64,000 bases of DNA from Actinomadura madurae (lineage in GTDB: Bacteria > Actinomycetota > Actinomycetes > Streptosporangiales > Streptosporangiaceae). Below, piece after piece: positions 40,282-50,554 of the stretch (positions are counted from its first letter, which is position 1; each line of letters opens with the position of its first letter). Both the position numbers and the translations under genes were made by a program. The stretch is from contig NZ_FOVH01000001.1 in assembly GCF_900115095.1 (NCBI RefSeq), positions 1 to 64,000 on the forward strand, given 5' to 3'. Under the pieces are notes generated by a model that had not been told where the DNA came from, ran no database searches, and worked only from the letters and a program-made list of their open reading frames with translations.

Positions 40282-41400
40282 TCAGCGGGGCTGGACGCTG
40301 AGGATGCGGTCGTCGTCCTCGGCGGGGTCGCCGCGGCCGTCCTCGTTGCTGGTGGTGAACCAGAGGGACTTGTCTGGCGCCTGGACGACGGCGCGCAGCC
40401 GCCCGTACTCGGACTCGAAGTGGGCGACGGGACGTCCCGCCTTGCCGCCGTCGAGGGGGACCTCCCAGAGCCGTTCGCCGCGCAGGCCGGCCGCCCACAG
40501 CGAGCCGCCCGCGTAGGCGAGGCCGGACGGGGACGCCTCGTCGGTCGTCCATGTCAGAAGCGGGTCGGTGAAGCCCTCCTCGTCGCCGATGCCCTCGACC
40601 TCCGGCCAGCCGTAGTTCTCGCCCTTCTGGATCAGGTTGACCTCGTCGAACCGGTTCTGGCCGAACTCGGTGGCGTAGAGGCGGCCCTTGCCGTCCCAGG
40701 CGAGGCCCTGGACGTTGCGGTGCCCGTAGGTCCAGACGCGGGAGCCGAACGGGTTGCCGGGCGCGGGCTCGCCGCCGGGAGTGACGCGGAGGATCTTGCC
40801 GCCGAGGGAGCCCTTGTCCTGCGCCTGGCCGGGCTCTCCGGTCTCGCCGGTGGTGATGTACAGCATCTTGTCCGGGCCGAACGCGAGCCGCCCGCCGTTG
40901 TGGATGCCGCCCTTCGGGATGCCGGTGACGATCGGGTCCGGGGTGCCGAGACGGCCGTCATAGGTGGCGCGGACGACACGGTTGTCGGACGACGCCGTGA
41001 AGTACAGGTAGATGAGACGGTCGGTGGAGTACGACGGGGACACCGCCACGCCGAGCAGGCCGCCCTCACCCTGCGCTTCCACACCGGGCACCGTCCCGAC
41101 GGCGGTCTTCCGCCCGGACGGAGATACGCGCACCAGCCGGGCGGTGTCGCGCTCGGTCACCAGGGCGTCGCCACCGGGCAGGAACGCCACCGCCCATGGC
41201 ACCTTCAGATCGCCCGCGATGGTGCGGGGCTTCCCGGCCCCGCCGGTCCCCGTCGCCGGCGATGTGCTGGACGAGAGCGGCGGCGGGGTGCGGCCCCCCT
41301 CGCCGCCGTCGCCGCCGGACGTCGAGGACGAGCAGGCCGCGAGGAGCAGTGCGGCCGAGGCCAGGGCGGCCGGGACGAGGATGGTCGTGTGCTGTCGCAT
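40282..41400 (-). CDS. PQQ-type sugar dehydrogenase-like lipoprotein (LppZ-like)
   Basis: The 372-residue protein has a lipoprotein signal peptide with lipobox LLAAC (Cys about 22) and a Ser/Thr/Gly-rich spacer, then a six-bladed beta-propeller of the glucose/sorbosone dehydrogenase family (VPWAVAFLPGGDALVTERDTARL, GGLLGVAVSP, HNGGRLAFGPDKMLYITTGE, YGHRNVQGLAWD, NYGWPEVEG). Homologues oxidise sugars with PQQ, though PQQ use is unproven in actinobacteria. It should be anchored outside the membrane. Its place between gatB and ilvB matches lppZ (Rv3006) of M. tuberculosis, from memory. A strong GGAGGCG site precedes the ATG. Confidence 0.9.
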   Translation of the reverse strand: MRQHTTILVPAALASAALLLAACSSSTSGGDGGEGGRTPPPLSSSTSPATGTGGAGKPRTIAGDLKVPWAVAFLPGGDALVTERDTARLVRVSPSGRKTAVGTVPGVEAQGEGGLLGVAVSPSYSTDRLIYLYFTASSDNRVVRATYDGRLGTPDPIVTGIPKGGIHNGGRLAFGPDKMLYITTGETGEPGQAQDKGSLGGKILRVTPGGEPAPGNPFGSRVWTYGHRNVQGLAWDGKGRLYATEFGQNRFDEVNLIQKGENYGWPEVEGIGDEEGFTDPLLTWTTDEASPSGLAYAGGSLWAAGLRGERLWEVPLDGGKAGRPVAHFESEYGRLRAVVQAPDKSLWFTTSNEDGRGDPAEDDDRILSVQPR

Positions 41401-41808
41401 GAGCGCCTCCCGTAGGTAGTACGGATCCGGGAGGCTCCCCGTTCCCGGTCACCGAGCGTAACCCGGGGCGCGGCGCCGATTCCGTGACGATCCACTTTCG
41501 GACGTCCCAAAACGGATTCGCGACTAGGTCGTTCGTCGCCGGGAGGACGCTGAGCCTCAATCGCTCCGTGACCTACCGAACGTACAGTGAGCGACACGGT
41601 GATCCCGTTGTGCAGCAGTGTCGCTGATCTTCGGCAGGCGAGGCCCGCGCGCCCGCCGCCGGCCCGCGCCGATCCCGCGCGGGCACGGTCCGTGACCTTC
41701 CGGCCGTTACCCACACGGCGAGGGTCCTCGGCCCGACTCTTTCCCCCGGCGTGACGTGGCGTCCGCGGGGCCGATTCGCTCCACCGGGGCAGGAAGGGAC
41801 ACGGCGAG
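41401..41808. promoter_or_regulatory. Divergent intergenic region with imperfect direct repeat
   Basis: This 408-bp gap between the lipoprotein gene and the second GGDEF-EAL gene holds no credible gene. It contains a diverged direct repeat of about 21 bases beginning TCCGTGACCT at 41565 and again at 41689, and a CCCGCGCGGG palindrome at 41674-41683. The repeats could be binding sites for a regulator of either gene. A GGAAGGGA site lies before the GGDEF start. Confidence 0.45.
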
Positions 41809-44637
41809 ATGAGCGGCGACTACGCGAGGCGGATACCGCCGCGTGCGCTGCCGGTCGCCATGGCCGCGGTCGTCGGGGTGCTGTACGCCACCGGCTCGCT
41901 GCTCGGCTGGGGCGGCCGTGCCTTCATCGCCTGGGCCGAGGTGGGCGCCGCCGGCGCCGCCGCGGTCTCGCTGCTGCTGTCGTCGCGGATGCCCGATGGC
42001 GTCCCGGCGGACGGCGCCGGGGGCCGGGGCGGGATCTGGCGCGCCTCCTGGCGGTGGTTCGGGATCGCCGCCGCGTCCTGGTTCGTCGGCGCCCTCGGCA
42101 GCGCCCTGTCCGACGGGCACGTCCGCAGCGCCCTGTCGCTGTCGGTGCCCGACCTGTTCTACCTGTTCGCGCTGGTCGCGCTTGTCACCGGCCTGGTCGC
42201 CCCGATCAGGCTGCCCCGGGACGCGGGGACGTGGCTGCGCTACGCCGCCGACACCTATGTCTGCGCCTGCGCGCTGTTCGTGCTCGGCTGGGTCGCGCTG
42301 TTCGGAGGCCTCTACCACCGGTCGGGGGAGGCGCCCTCGGAGTTCCTGCTGGAACTGCTGTACCCGCTGATCGACATCGTGTTCGTCTGCGGCGCGCTGC
42401 CGTTCGTCCTCGGCGCCGCCCGCGGGCACCGCCGCCTCGCCTGGATGGGATACGGCGCGCTGACCGCCATCGCGGTCGCCGACCTCGTGACCACGTTCGT
42501 CCGGCTGGACGGCGGCGGCCCGTCCGACGACCCGTCCGACATCCTGCGCCTCGCCGGGCTGCTGCTCCTGCTGCTGGTGCCGTGGACGGGCCCGGCCGCC
42601 GAGCCGGACCTGCCCGTCGACGACATCCCGCCCGACGTCGAGGTCGACGGCGAGCAGTGCGGCCGGATGATCGGGCCCGGCATCGCGCCCGCCGCGGTGG
42701 CCGCCGCGGCGGCGCTGTTCATCGCGGGCCACTCGCTCACCGGCCACAACGGCCTGGAGCCCGGCATCTCGATCGCCGCGGGCTCGGCGGCGCTGGTGCT
42801 GATCGGGCGGCTCGCCGGGCTGCTGCGGGAGAACGACGCGCTGCGCCGGGCCGTCGGCACCGGCGAGGAGCACTTCCGCGCGCTGTCGGAGAGCATCAAC
42901 GACGCCGTCCTGATCTGCGACCTGGACGCCACCGTGCGGTACGCGAGCGCGGGCGCCCTGCGGACCTACCACTACACGGCCGACGAGCTGCTCGGCCGCC
43001 CGCTGAACGAGATCATCCACCCGGAGGACCTGCCGCGCGTCCAGGACGTGTTCACCGAGTTCCTGGACGAGCAGGCCGACGACGTCGGCCCCCAGGACGT
43101 GCTGCGCGTGTCGTGCCGGCTGCGCGCGGCGGACGGGACGTGGGTGCCGACCGAGTCGACGATCTCCCGGTACAGCGGGTCGGACGGGGCGCCGTCCCGG
43201 CTGCTGGTGACGACCCGCGACCTGAGCGAGCAGGCGGCGCTGCAGCGGCAGGTCGCGCATCTGACGTTCCACGACGGGCTCACGGGCCTGCCGAACCGGT
43301 CCTACTTCGAGGAGCGCACCCGCGAGGTGCTGTCGCGGCAGCCGTCCGGCGGCCGGGCCGCGGTGGTGTTCGTCGACCTGGACGGGTTCACCGCGGTGAA
43401 CGACTCCGACGGGCACGCGGCGGGCGACCAGGTGCTCGCGCAGGCGGCCCGGCGGCTGCGCGCGACCGTCCAGTCCGACGACACGGTGGCGCGGTGGGGC
43501 GGCGACGAGTTCGCCGTCCTCGTCCAGCTGCCGCCGGACGACGGTGAGACGCGCGCCACAGTCGAACTGGCCGGTCGGCTCCTGCGCGTGCTTTCGGTCG
43601 ACCCTTACCAGGTCGGCAGCAAGCACATCGTGCTGACGGCGAGTGTCGGCATCGCCTTCGCCGGGGACGAGGAGCAGCCGGACGGCGCCGGGGCCGACGC
43701 GGGGCGCCGGGTCCGCCGCAGCGCCGCCGACCTGATGCGCAACGGCGACCTCGCCATGGCCCGCGCCAAGGAGCTCGGCGGGGGGCGGGTCGAGGTGTTC
43801 GCGCCGCACATGCACGCCGACGTCGTCCGGCGCCTGGAACTGGGCAGCGACCTGCAGGCCGCGCTCGCCGAGGAGCAGTTCTCCGTCGAGTTCCAGCCGG
43901 TGGTGGACCTGTCGACGTCCCGGGTCACCGGGGTGGAGGCGCTGCTGCGCTGGCGGCGGGAGAACGAGGCGGTGCCGCCGGAGGAGTTCATCGGCCCGGC
44001 GGAGGAGTCCGGCCTGATGATCCCGCTCGGCGACTGGGTGCTGCGGGAGGCGTGCCGGGAGGTCGCCCGGTGGCGCGGCGACGCGTGGGACGTCGGCCTG
44101 TCGGTCAACTTCACCGCCCGGCAGATCGCCGCGCCGCGGTTCGTGGAGTCGGTCGCGGCGGCGCTGGCCGAGACCGGGCTGCCGCCGCAGGCGCTCACGC
44201 TGGAGGTGCGCGAGGAGGTCCTGGTCGAGGACGCGGGCCAGAACGTGGCCCGGCTGTCGGAGCTGCGCGACCTCGGCGTCCGGCTCGCCATCGACGACTT
44301 CGGCACCGGGTACGCCTCGCTCGCCTACCTCGGGCAGCTGCCCGTCGACGTCATCAAGATCGACCCGTCGTTCGTGGCGGGGCTCGGCTCGGACGACACG
44401 CTGACGCTGCTCACCCGGACGATCGTGCGGCTCGGCAGCGACCTCGGGCTGACCGTGGTGGCGGAGGGCATCGAGCGGCCCGAGCAGCTGGAGCTGCTGC
44501 GCGAGATGGGCTGCCCGCGCGGCCAGGGGTTCCTTGTGGCGCGCCCGATGGAGGCGAGGCGGGTCGAGTCGCTGGTCCGGACGAACCTCGCCGAGCAGGA
44601 CCGTCCGGGCGATGTCGCGCTGCCGCTGCCCGGCTGA
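41809..44637 (+). CDS. Membrane PAS-GGDEF-EAL c-di-GMP protein
   Basis: The 942-residue protein has an N-terminal membrane region of about eight to ten helices (residues 12-345), a PAS domain (EEHFRALSESINDAVLICDLDATVRYASAGAL to LVTTRDLSEQ, about 350-480), a GGDEF domain with HDGLTGLPNRSYF and RWGGDEFAVLV, and an EAL domain with GVEALLRWRR, LTLEVREEVL, DDFGTGYASL, KIDPSFV and AEGIE. Both enzymatic motifs are intact, so it may synthesise and degrade cyclic di-GMP in response to a small ligand or redox cue. It lies between gatB and ilvB, where S. coelicolor also has such a gene (SCO5511, from memory). Transcription probably ends before the ilvB leader. Confidence 0.92.
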   Translation: MSGDYARRIPPRALPVAMAAVVGVLYATGSLLGWGGRAFIAWAEVGAAGAAAVSLLLSSRMPDGVPADGAGGRGGIWRASWRWFGIAAASWFVGALGSALSDGHVRSALSLSVPDLFYLFALVALVTGLVAPIRLPRDAGTWLRYAADTYVCACALFVLGWVALFGGLYHRSGEAPSEFLLELLYPLIDIVFVCGALPFVLGAARGHRRLAWMGYGALTAIAVADLVTTFVRLDGGGPSDDPSDILRLAGLLLLLLVPWTGPAAEPDLPVDDIPPDVEVDGEQCGRMIGPGIAPAAVAAAAALFIAGHSLTGHNGLEPGISIAAGSAALVLIGRLAGLLRENDALRRAVGTGEEHFRALSESINDAVLICDLDATVRYASAGALRTYHYTADELLGRPLNEIIHPEDLPRVQDVFTEFLDEQADDVGPQDVLRVSCRLRAADGTWVPTESTISRYSGSDGAPSRLLVTTRDLSEQAALQRQVAHLTFHDGLTGLPNRSYFEERTREVLSRQPSGGRAAVVFVDLDGFTAVNDSDGHAAGDQVLAQAARRLRATVQSDDTVARWGGDEFAVLVQLPPDDGETRATVELAGRLLRVLSVDPYQVGSKHIVLTASVGIAFAGDEEQPDGAGADAGRRVRRSAADLMRNGDLAMARAKELGGGRVEVFAPHMHADVVRRLELGSDLQAALAEEQFSVEFQPVVDLSTSRVTGVEALLRWRRENEAVPPEEFIGPAEESGLMIPLGDWVLREACREVARWRGDAWDVGLSVNFTARQIAAPRFVESVAAALAETGLPPQALTLEVREEVLVEDAGQNVARLSELRDLGVRLAIDDFGTGYASLAYLGQLPVDVIKIDPSFVAGLGSDDTLTLLTRTIVRLGSDLGLTVVAEGIERPEQLELLREMGCPRGQGFLVARPMEARRVESLVRTNLAEQDRPGDVALPLPG

Positions 44638-44652
44638 CCGCCCGGACACGGC

Positions 44653-44669
44653 GTCTCGACATCTGAGAC
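44653..44669. promoter_or_regulatory. GTCTC-N7-GAGAC operator before ilvBNC leader
   Basis: GTCTCGACATCTGAGAC is a 5-bp-arm palindrome 15 bases upstream of the TTGACC -35 box. The same motif, with CATC at the same inner position, occurs before the cimA leader (60866-60882). This strongly suggests a shared regulator of branched-chain amino acid synthesis. Confidence 0.65.
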
Positions 44670-44684
44670 AAAGCGTCCAAGGAT

Positions 44685-44713
44685 TTGACCGGCGGGCGGA
44701 CATCGGCGAAAGT
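44685..44713 (+). promoter_or_regulatory. ilvBNC promoter
   Basis: TTGACC (44685-44690) and GAAAGT (44708-44713) are 17 bases apart. The expected transcription start is at the GTG of the leader peptide (44721), so the leader is probably translated from a leaderless or nearly leaderless mRNA. Confidence 0.5.
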
Positions 44714-44720
44714 AAGGCTC

Positions 44721-44771
44721 GTGCAGAGCACCTTCACCATCCTCGTAGTACTTGGTCGGCGCGCAGGCTGA
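44721..44771 (+). CDS. ilvBNC leader peptide
   Basis: The 16-residue peptide MQSTFTILVVLGRRAG contains the run Ile-Leu-Val-Val-Leu directly before the attenuator structures. Ribosome stalling at these codons when Ile, Leu or Val is scarce should favour antitermination. The stop codon lies one base after the 5-prime arm of the protector hairpin. The tail GRRAG resembles GWRAGS in the cimA leader. Confidence 0.88.
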   Translation: MQSTFTILVVLGRRAG

Positions 44772-44829
44772 CCAAGCTTTCCGTCCTGCGCGCCTCCCCT
44801 CGACCGCCTCCCGGCGGCGGGGGTTTTTT
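44758..44829 (+). terminator. ilvBNC transcription attenuator
   Basis: The protector/pause hairpin has perfect 10-bp arms GGCGCGCAGG (44758-44767) and CCTGCGCGCC (44785-44794). It is followed by the terminator CCGCC-TCCC-GGCGG (44804-44817), extended by CCCC/GGGG outside it, and a six-T tract at 44824-44829. A ribosome stalled in the leader would disturb the first hairpin and permit alternative pairing; the exact antiterminator is not resolved by eye. Confidence 0.85.
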
Positions 44830-44873
44830 GTTGCCCGGCGAGCCAGACTCACTCCCCAAGGAACCGCAGAATC

Positions 44874-46622
44874 ATGACGACCGAACAGATGACGGGAGCC
44901 CAGGCGCTGGTCCGCGCCCTGGAGAACGTCGGCGTCGACACGGTGTTCGGCATCCCGGGTGGCGCGATCCTCCCGGCCTACGACCCGCTGTTCGACTCCG
45001 CGAAGCTGCGCCACATCCTCGTCCGGCACGAGCAGGGCGCCGGCCACGCCGCCCAGGGCTACGCGATGGTGACCGGCAAGGTGGGCGTGTGCATGGCCAC
45101 CAGCGGGCCCGGCGCGACCAACCTCGTCACCGCGATCTCCGACGCCTACATGGACTCGGTGCCGATGGTCGCGATCACCGGGCAGGTCGCGTCCTCCCTC
45201 ATCGGGACCGACGGCTTCCAGGAGGCCGACATCGCCGGCATCACGATGCCGATCACCAAGCACAACTTCCTGGTCACCAAGGCGGGGGACATCGCCCGCA
45301 CGATCGCCGAGGCGTTCCACATCGCCGGCACCGGGCGGCCGGGCCCCGTGCTGGTCGACATCGCCAAGGACGCCCTGCAGGCCACGGTCGCGTTCGAGTG
45401 GCCCGTGCCGCTGCAGCTCCCCGGGTACCGTCCCGTCACCCGGCCGCACTCCAAGCAGGTCCGCGAGGCGGCACGGCTGATCGTCCAGGCGGAGCGCCCG
45501 GTGCTCTACGTCGGCGGCGGCGTGCTGAAGGCCGGCGCGTCCGCCGAGCTGAAGGTGCTGACCGAGCTGACCGGCGCGCCCGTCGTCACCACGCTGATGG
45601 CCAAGGGCGCGCTCCCCGACAGCCACCCGCAGCACATGGGCATGCCGGGCATGCACGGCGCGGTCGGCGCGGTCGGCGCCCTGCAGCGCGCCGACCTGCT
45701 GGTCGCGCTCGGCGCCCGGTTCGACGACCGCGTCACCGGCAAGCTGGACGGGTTCGCGCCGGGCGCCAAGGTCGTGCACGCCGACATCGACCCGGCGGAG
45801 ATCTCCAAGAACCGGCACGCGGACGTCCCGATCGTCGGGGACGCGCGGGAGGTCATCGCCGACCTGATCGTCGCCGTCCAGAACGAGCACGAGGCGGGCC
45901 GCAGGGGCGACTACACCGACTGGTGGCGGCAGCTCGACGCGTGGCGCAAGACGTATCCGCTGGGCTACGACACGCCCGGCGACGGCTCGCTGTCCCCGGA
46001 GTACGTCATCGAGCGGATCGGGAAGATCGCCGGGCCGGACGCCTACTACGTCGCGGGCGTCGGCCAGCACCAGATGTGGGCCGCGCAGTTCATCAAGTAC
46101 GAGCGGCCCGGCGCGTTCCTGAACTCCGGCGGCGCCGGCACGATGGGGTACGCCGTCCCGGCGGCGATGGGCGCCAAGGTCGGCGCGGCCGACACCACGG
46201 TCTGGGCGATCGACGGCGACGGCTGCTTCCAGATGACCAACCAGGAGCTCGCGACCTGCGCGATCGAGGGCATCCCGGTCAAGATCGCCGTGATCAACAA
46301 CGGCAACCTCGGCATGGTCCGGCAGTGGCAGACGCTCTTCTACAACGAGCGCTACTCCAACACCGATCTGCACTCGGCCAAGCGGATCCCCGACTTCGTC
46401 AAGCTCGCCGAGGCGTACGGTTGTGTCGGGCTGCGCTGCGAGAAGGCCGAGGACGTCGACGAGGTCATCGCCAAGGCCATGGAGATCAACGACGCGCCCG
46501 TCGTGATCGACTTCGTCGTGCACCAGGACGCCATGGTCTGGCCGATGGTCGCGGCCGGCACCACCAACGACGACATCAAGATCGCCCGGGACATGGCGCC
46601 CGACTGGGAGAACGGAGACTGA
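44874..46622 (+). CDS. ilvB: Acetolactate synthase large subunit
   Basis: The 582-residue ThDP enzyme condenses pyruvate (or pyruvate plus 2-oxobutyrate) in the first shared step of Val/Leu and Ile synthesis. The catalytic glutamate is E53 in [13 protein letters not shown]; the ThDP/Mg motif is [15 protein letters not shown]...[12 protein letters not shown]. The central FAD-binding domain ([29 protein letters not shown]) is present. Start ATG 44874 gives [22 protein letters not shown]. It is the first structural gene of ilvBNC, downstream of an attenuator. Confidence 0.97.
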   Translation: MTTEQMTGAQALVRALENVGVDTVFGIPGGAILPAYDPLFDSAKLRHILVRHEQGAGHAAQGYAMVTGKVGVCMATSGPGATNLVTAISDAYMDSVPMVAITGQVASSLIGTDGFQEADIAGITMPITKHNFLVTKAGDIARTIAEAFHIAGTGRPGPVLVDIAKDALQATVAFEWPVPLQLPGYRPVTRPHSKQVREAARLIVQAERPVLYVGGGVLKAGASAELKVLTELTGAPVVTTLMAKGALPDSHPQHMGMPGMHGAVGAVGALQRADLLVALGARFDDRVTGKLDGFAPGAKVVHADIDPAEISKNRHADVPIVGDAREVIADLIVAVQNEHEAGRRGDYTDWWRQLDAWRKTYPLGYDTPGDGSLSPEYVIERIGKIAGPDAYYVAGVGQHQMWAAQFIKYERPGAFLNSGGAGTMGYAVPAAMGAKVGAADTTVWAIDGDGCFQMTNQELATCAIEGIPVKIAVINNGNLGMVRQWQTLFYNERYSNTDLHSAKRIPDFVKLAEAYGCVGLRCEKAEDVDEVIAKAMEINDAPVVIDFVVHQDAMVWPMVAAGTTNDDIKIARDMAPDWENGD

Positions 46623-46627
46623 CCCCG

Positions 46628-48209
<1,582 letters not shown>

Positions 48210-48226
48210 GGCCCGTTCTTCCAGGC

Positions 48227-48256
48227 GGCGCGGGGCCCGAGGGCGGGTCCCGCGCC
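48227..48256 (+). terminator. Terminator after ilvC
   Basis: GGCGCGGG and CCCGCGCC are 8-bp arms 14 bases apart, beginning 17 bases after the ilvC stop codon. Confidence 0.65.
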
Positions 48257-48268
48257 GTCGTGCTCTGT

Positions 48269-48325
48269 CGTGTCTGTTGTGCTGTGGCGTGTCTGTTGTG
48301 TTCTGGAGTGTCCGTCGTGCGCTGT
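48269..48325. repeat. Three degenerate 19-bp GT-rich tandem repeats
   Basis: Units of 19 bases of the pattern YGTGTCYGTYGTGYKSTGG start at 48269, 48288 and 48307. The first two differ at two positions; the third is more diverged. They lie between the ilvC terminator and the stop of the convergent gene. Confidence 0.8.
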
Positions 48326-49113
48326 CAGCGGCGGAGGGCGCGGCGGATCCGGGCGCCGAGTGAGGCGGGGGGCGGCGGCTCGGCGACGACGAGGGCCAGG
48401 TGCCCGCCCTTGGTGAAGTAGACGCCGACGTCCTTGGGCCCGGCCTTCCGCCGCTGCGGCGCCGTCCGCACCCCGGCGGCGCGCACGGAGCCGAAGCGGG
48501 CCTCGCGGGTCACGCCGAGGGCGGTCGCGGCCACGTGCACGTCCCAGCGTCCCGGCTCGATGGCGGCGGGGTCGGCGACGGCCTCGAACCGCCCGGCGCC
48601 GTCGTCGCGGGGGTCGGCGGGGAAGCCGTGCTCCTTCCCGGACGTCCGTTCCCGCAGGATGACGTCGACGGCCGTGCGGTTCGTCTCGACGCGCTGGAGC
48701 TTGGCGAAGCCGCGGATCCGCACCTTCCTGCCCTGCCAGGCGACCGACTCCAGCCGGTGCTCGACGCCGACCTCGGTGGTGATGTCGGCGTCCTGGCGCG
48801 GGACGCCGCGCAGGTAGGGGTACATCGCGTAGATCCGGCCGCCGACCACGACCGCGCCCGCCGGGCTGCCCTCGACCTCGTCGCGGATCAGCCGCTCCAG
48901 CTCCTCGCGCAGGCCGTGCTGGATGCAGAACGCCCGGAGCCGCGCGGACGCGGGCATGGCGGCGCGGGCGGCGTCGCTCAGACCCTCCTCGCCGATGACG
49001 CGGCGGGTGCCCTCGACGAGCCGTTCCCGCTGGAGCCGGTCGAGGCTCAGGTAGCGGTGGTCGTACACGCGCAGGACGTCATGCAGGACGCTGATGGTGC
49101 TGTCCGAGGTCAC
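48325..49113 (-). CDS. Protein resembling the C-terminal module of GT2 glycosyltransferases
   Basis: The 262-residue protein starts with a helical segment (VLRVYDHRYLSLDRLQRERLVEGTRRVI) and ARLRAFCIQHGLREELERLIRDE, which remind me of the region following the catalytic domain in actinobacterial GT2 glycosyltransferases of cell-wall polymer synthesis. The rest is beta-rich (VRIRGFAKLQRVETNRTAVDVILRERTSGKEH; RWDVHVAATALGVTREARFG) and ends in a basic tail. No GT2 catalytic domain (DxD) is present, so it is either a stand-alone accessory protein or a truncated relic. It has no neighbour that would supply the missing part. The function is unknown. Confidence 0.6.
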   Translation of the reverse strand: MTSDSTISVLHDVLRVYDHRYLSLDRLQRERLVEGTRRVIGEEGLSDAARAAMPASARLRAFCIQHGLREELERLIRDEVEGSPAGAVVVGGRIYAMYPYLRGVPRQDADITTEVGVEHRLESVAWQGRKVRIRGFAKLQRVETNRTAVDVILRERTSGKEHGFPADPRDDGAGRFEAVADPAAIEPGRWDVHVAATALGVTREARFGSVRAAGVRTAPQRRKAGPKDVGVYFTKGGHLALVVAEPPPPASLGARIRRALRR

Positions 49114-49206
49114 GGGTCATCTCCTGATCGGCCGGGGACATCGGTCACGTTAAGGCTCCGGACGGTCGCGCACAGTGAAATCCCGGCGGTGTGTCCTCCT
49201 GGATGC

Positions 49207-49251
49207 ATACTCGGTATTGCCCTACCCATACTCGGTATGCATACTTGGTAG
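49207..49251 (+). promoter_or_regulatory. Three PadR-type operators
   Basis: ATACTCGGTAT occurs at 49207-49217 and 49228-49238, and a third near copy ATACTTGGTAG at 49241-49251, ending three bases before the PadR start. Each is a small palindrome (ATAC-TCG-GTAT). The cluster indicates autoregulation by the adjacent PadR protein. Confidence 0.75.
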
Positions 49252-49253
49252 GT

Positions 49254-49841
49254 ATGTCAATACGTCACGGCCTGCTGGCACTGCTGTCCCAGGGGCCCCG
49301 CTACGGCTACCAGCTGCGCGCCGAGTTCGAGTCGTCCACCGGCGCCACCTGGCCGCTCAACATCGGGCAGGTCTACTCCACGCTCTCCCGGCTCGAACGC
49401 GACGACCTCGTCACCCGCGTCGGCGCCGACGACGAGGGCCGCTTCGTCTACCGGATCACCCCGGCGGGGGAGGCGGACGTCCGGCGGTGGTTCGCCACCC
49501 CGATCGCCCGGTCCGACCGCCCCCGCGACGAGCTGGCGATCAAGCTGGCGATGGCCGTCACCACCCCCGGCGTGGACGCCGCGCAGGTCGTGCAGACCCA
49601 GCGGACCGCCACGCTGCGCGCCCTCCAGGACCTCACCCGGCTCAAGGCCGACGGCCCCGCCGTCCCCGCCGACCAGGGCGACCGCGCCTGGCGGCTGGTC
49701 CTGGAATCGATGATCTTCCAGGCGGAGGCCGAGGTGCGCTGGCTGGACCACTGCGAGTCCTACGTCACCCGCGCCATGCCCGCCGCCCCCGCCGCGCCCG
49801 CGGAGGCACCGGCGCGGACCGACGAGGAGGCGCGCCGATGA
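49254..49841 (+). CDS. PadR-family regulator of ABC transporter
   Basis: The 195-residue protein has the PadR winged helix (IRHGLLALLSQGPRYGYQLRAEFESSTGATWPLNIGQVYSTLSRLERDDLVTR) and a C-terminal dimerisation helix region. ATG at 49254 gives the usual start MSIRHGLLALLS. It overlaps the ABC ATPase gene by ATGA, and three ATACTCGGTAT-type palindromes precede it, so it very probably represses its own operon. The inducer, perhaps an antimicrobial, is unknown. Confidence 0.94.
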   Translation: MSIRHGLLALLSQGPRYGYQLRAEFESSTGATWPLNIGQVYSTLSRLERDDLVTRVGADDEGRFVYRITPAGEADVRRWFATPIARSDRPRDELAIKLAMAVTTPGVDAAQVVQTQRTATLRALQDLTRLKADGPAVPADQGDRAWRLVLESMIFQAEAEVRWLDHCESYVTRAMPAAPAAPAEAPARTDEEARR

Positions 49842-50554
49842 ACGCCCTGTCCCTGCGGGACGTCTCCCGCGACCACGGCTCCGGCCCGTCCCTCGTCCAC
49901 GCGCTCCGCGAGGTGAGCCTGGACGTCGCCGCGGGCGAGTTCGTCGCCGTGATGGGCCCGTCCGGCTCAGGCAAGTCGACCCTGCTGACGCTCGCCGGGG
50001 GCCTGGACACCCCCACCTCCGGCCAGATCGTCGTGGCCGGGACCGACCTCGGCCCGCTCGGACCCGCCGGCCGGTCGGCCCTGCGCCGCGGCCACGTCGG
50101 CTACGTCTTCCAGGACCTCAACCTCATCCCGAGCCTCACCGCGGCCGAGAACGTCATGCTGCCGCGCGAGCTGGACGGCGTCCGCGCGCGGCAGGCCCGC
50201 CAGGAGGCGCGGCGGGCGCTGGCCGAGGTCGGCGTCGAGGACCTGGCCGGGCGGTTCCCGGACGAGATGTCCGGCGGCCAGCAGCAGCGCGTCGCCATCG
50301 CCCGCGCGCTGGTCGGCGAACGCCGGCTCGTCCTCGCCGACGAGCCGACCGGGGCGCTCGACAGCCACACCGGCGAGGACGTCATGCGCGTCCTGCGCGG
50401 CCGCTGCGACGCGGGCGCGTCCTGCCTGATGGTCACGCACGAGTCCCGGCACGCCGCCTGGGCCGACCGGATCGTCTTCCTGCGCGACGGCCGGATCGTC
50501 GACGCCACGCCGGCCCCGTCCGGCCCCGAGACCCTTCTCCAGGAGACGACGTGA
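49838..50554 (+). CDS. ABC transporter ATP-binding protein (MacB/LolD type)
   Basis: The 238-residue ATPase has Walker A GPSGSGKST, Q-loop FQDLNLIPSLTAAENV, signature MSGGQQQR, Walker B LVLADEPTGALDS and the switch VTHE. It is of the LolD/MacB/BceA class that works with an FtsX-like permease. It overlaps both neighbours by four bases (ATGA, GTGA), forming a PadR-ATPase-permease operon typical of cell-envelope or antibiotic-responsive exporters. Confidence 0.94.
   Translation: MNALSLRDVSRDHGSGPSLVHALREVSLDVAAGEFVAVMGPSGSGKSTLLTLAGGLDTPTSGQIVVAGTDLGPLGPAGRSALRRGHVGYVFQDLNLIPSLTAAENVMLPRELDGVRARQARQEARRALAEVGVEDLAGRFPDEMSGGQQQRVAIARALVGERRLVLADEPTGALDSHTGEDVMRVLRGRCDAGASCLMVTHESRHAAWADRIVFLRDGRIVDATPAPSGPETLLQETT

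Noticed and set aside
41707..44703. Nearly 1000-codon minus-strand frame over the PAS-GGDEF-EAL gene
   Set aside because: It is a reverse-strand shadow; the plus frame has complete PAS, GGDEF and EAL motifs.
48269..48325. Tandem repeat considered as a CRISPR array
   Set aside because: Units are contiguous without spacers and are degenerate; no cas genes.
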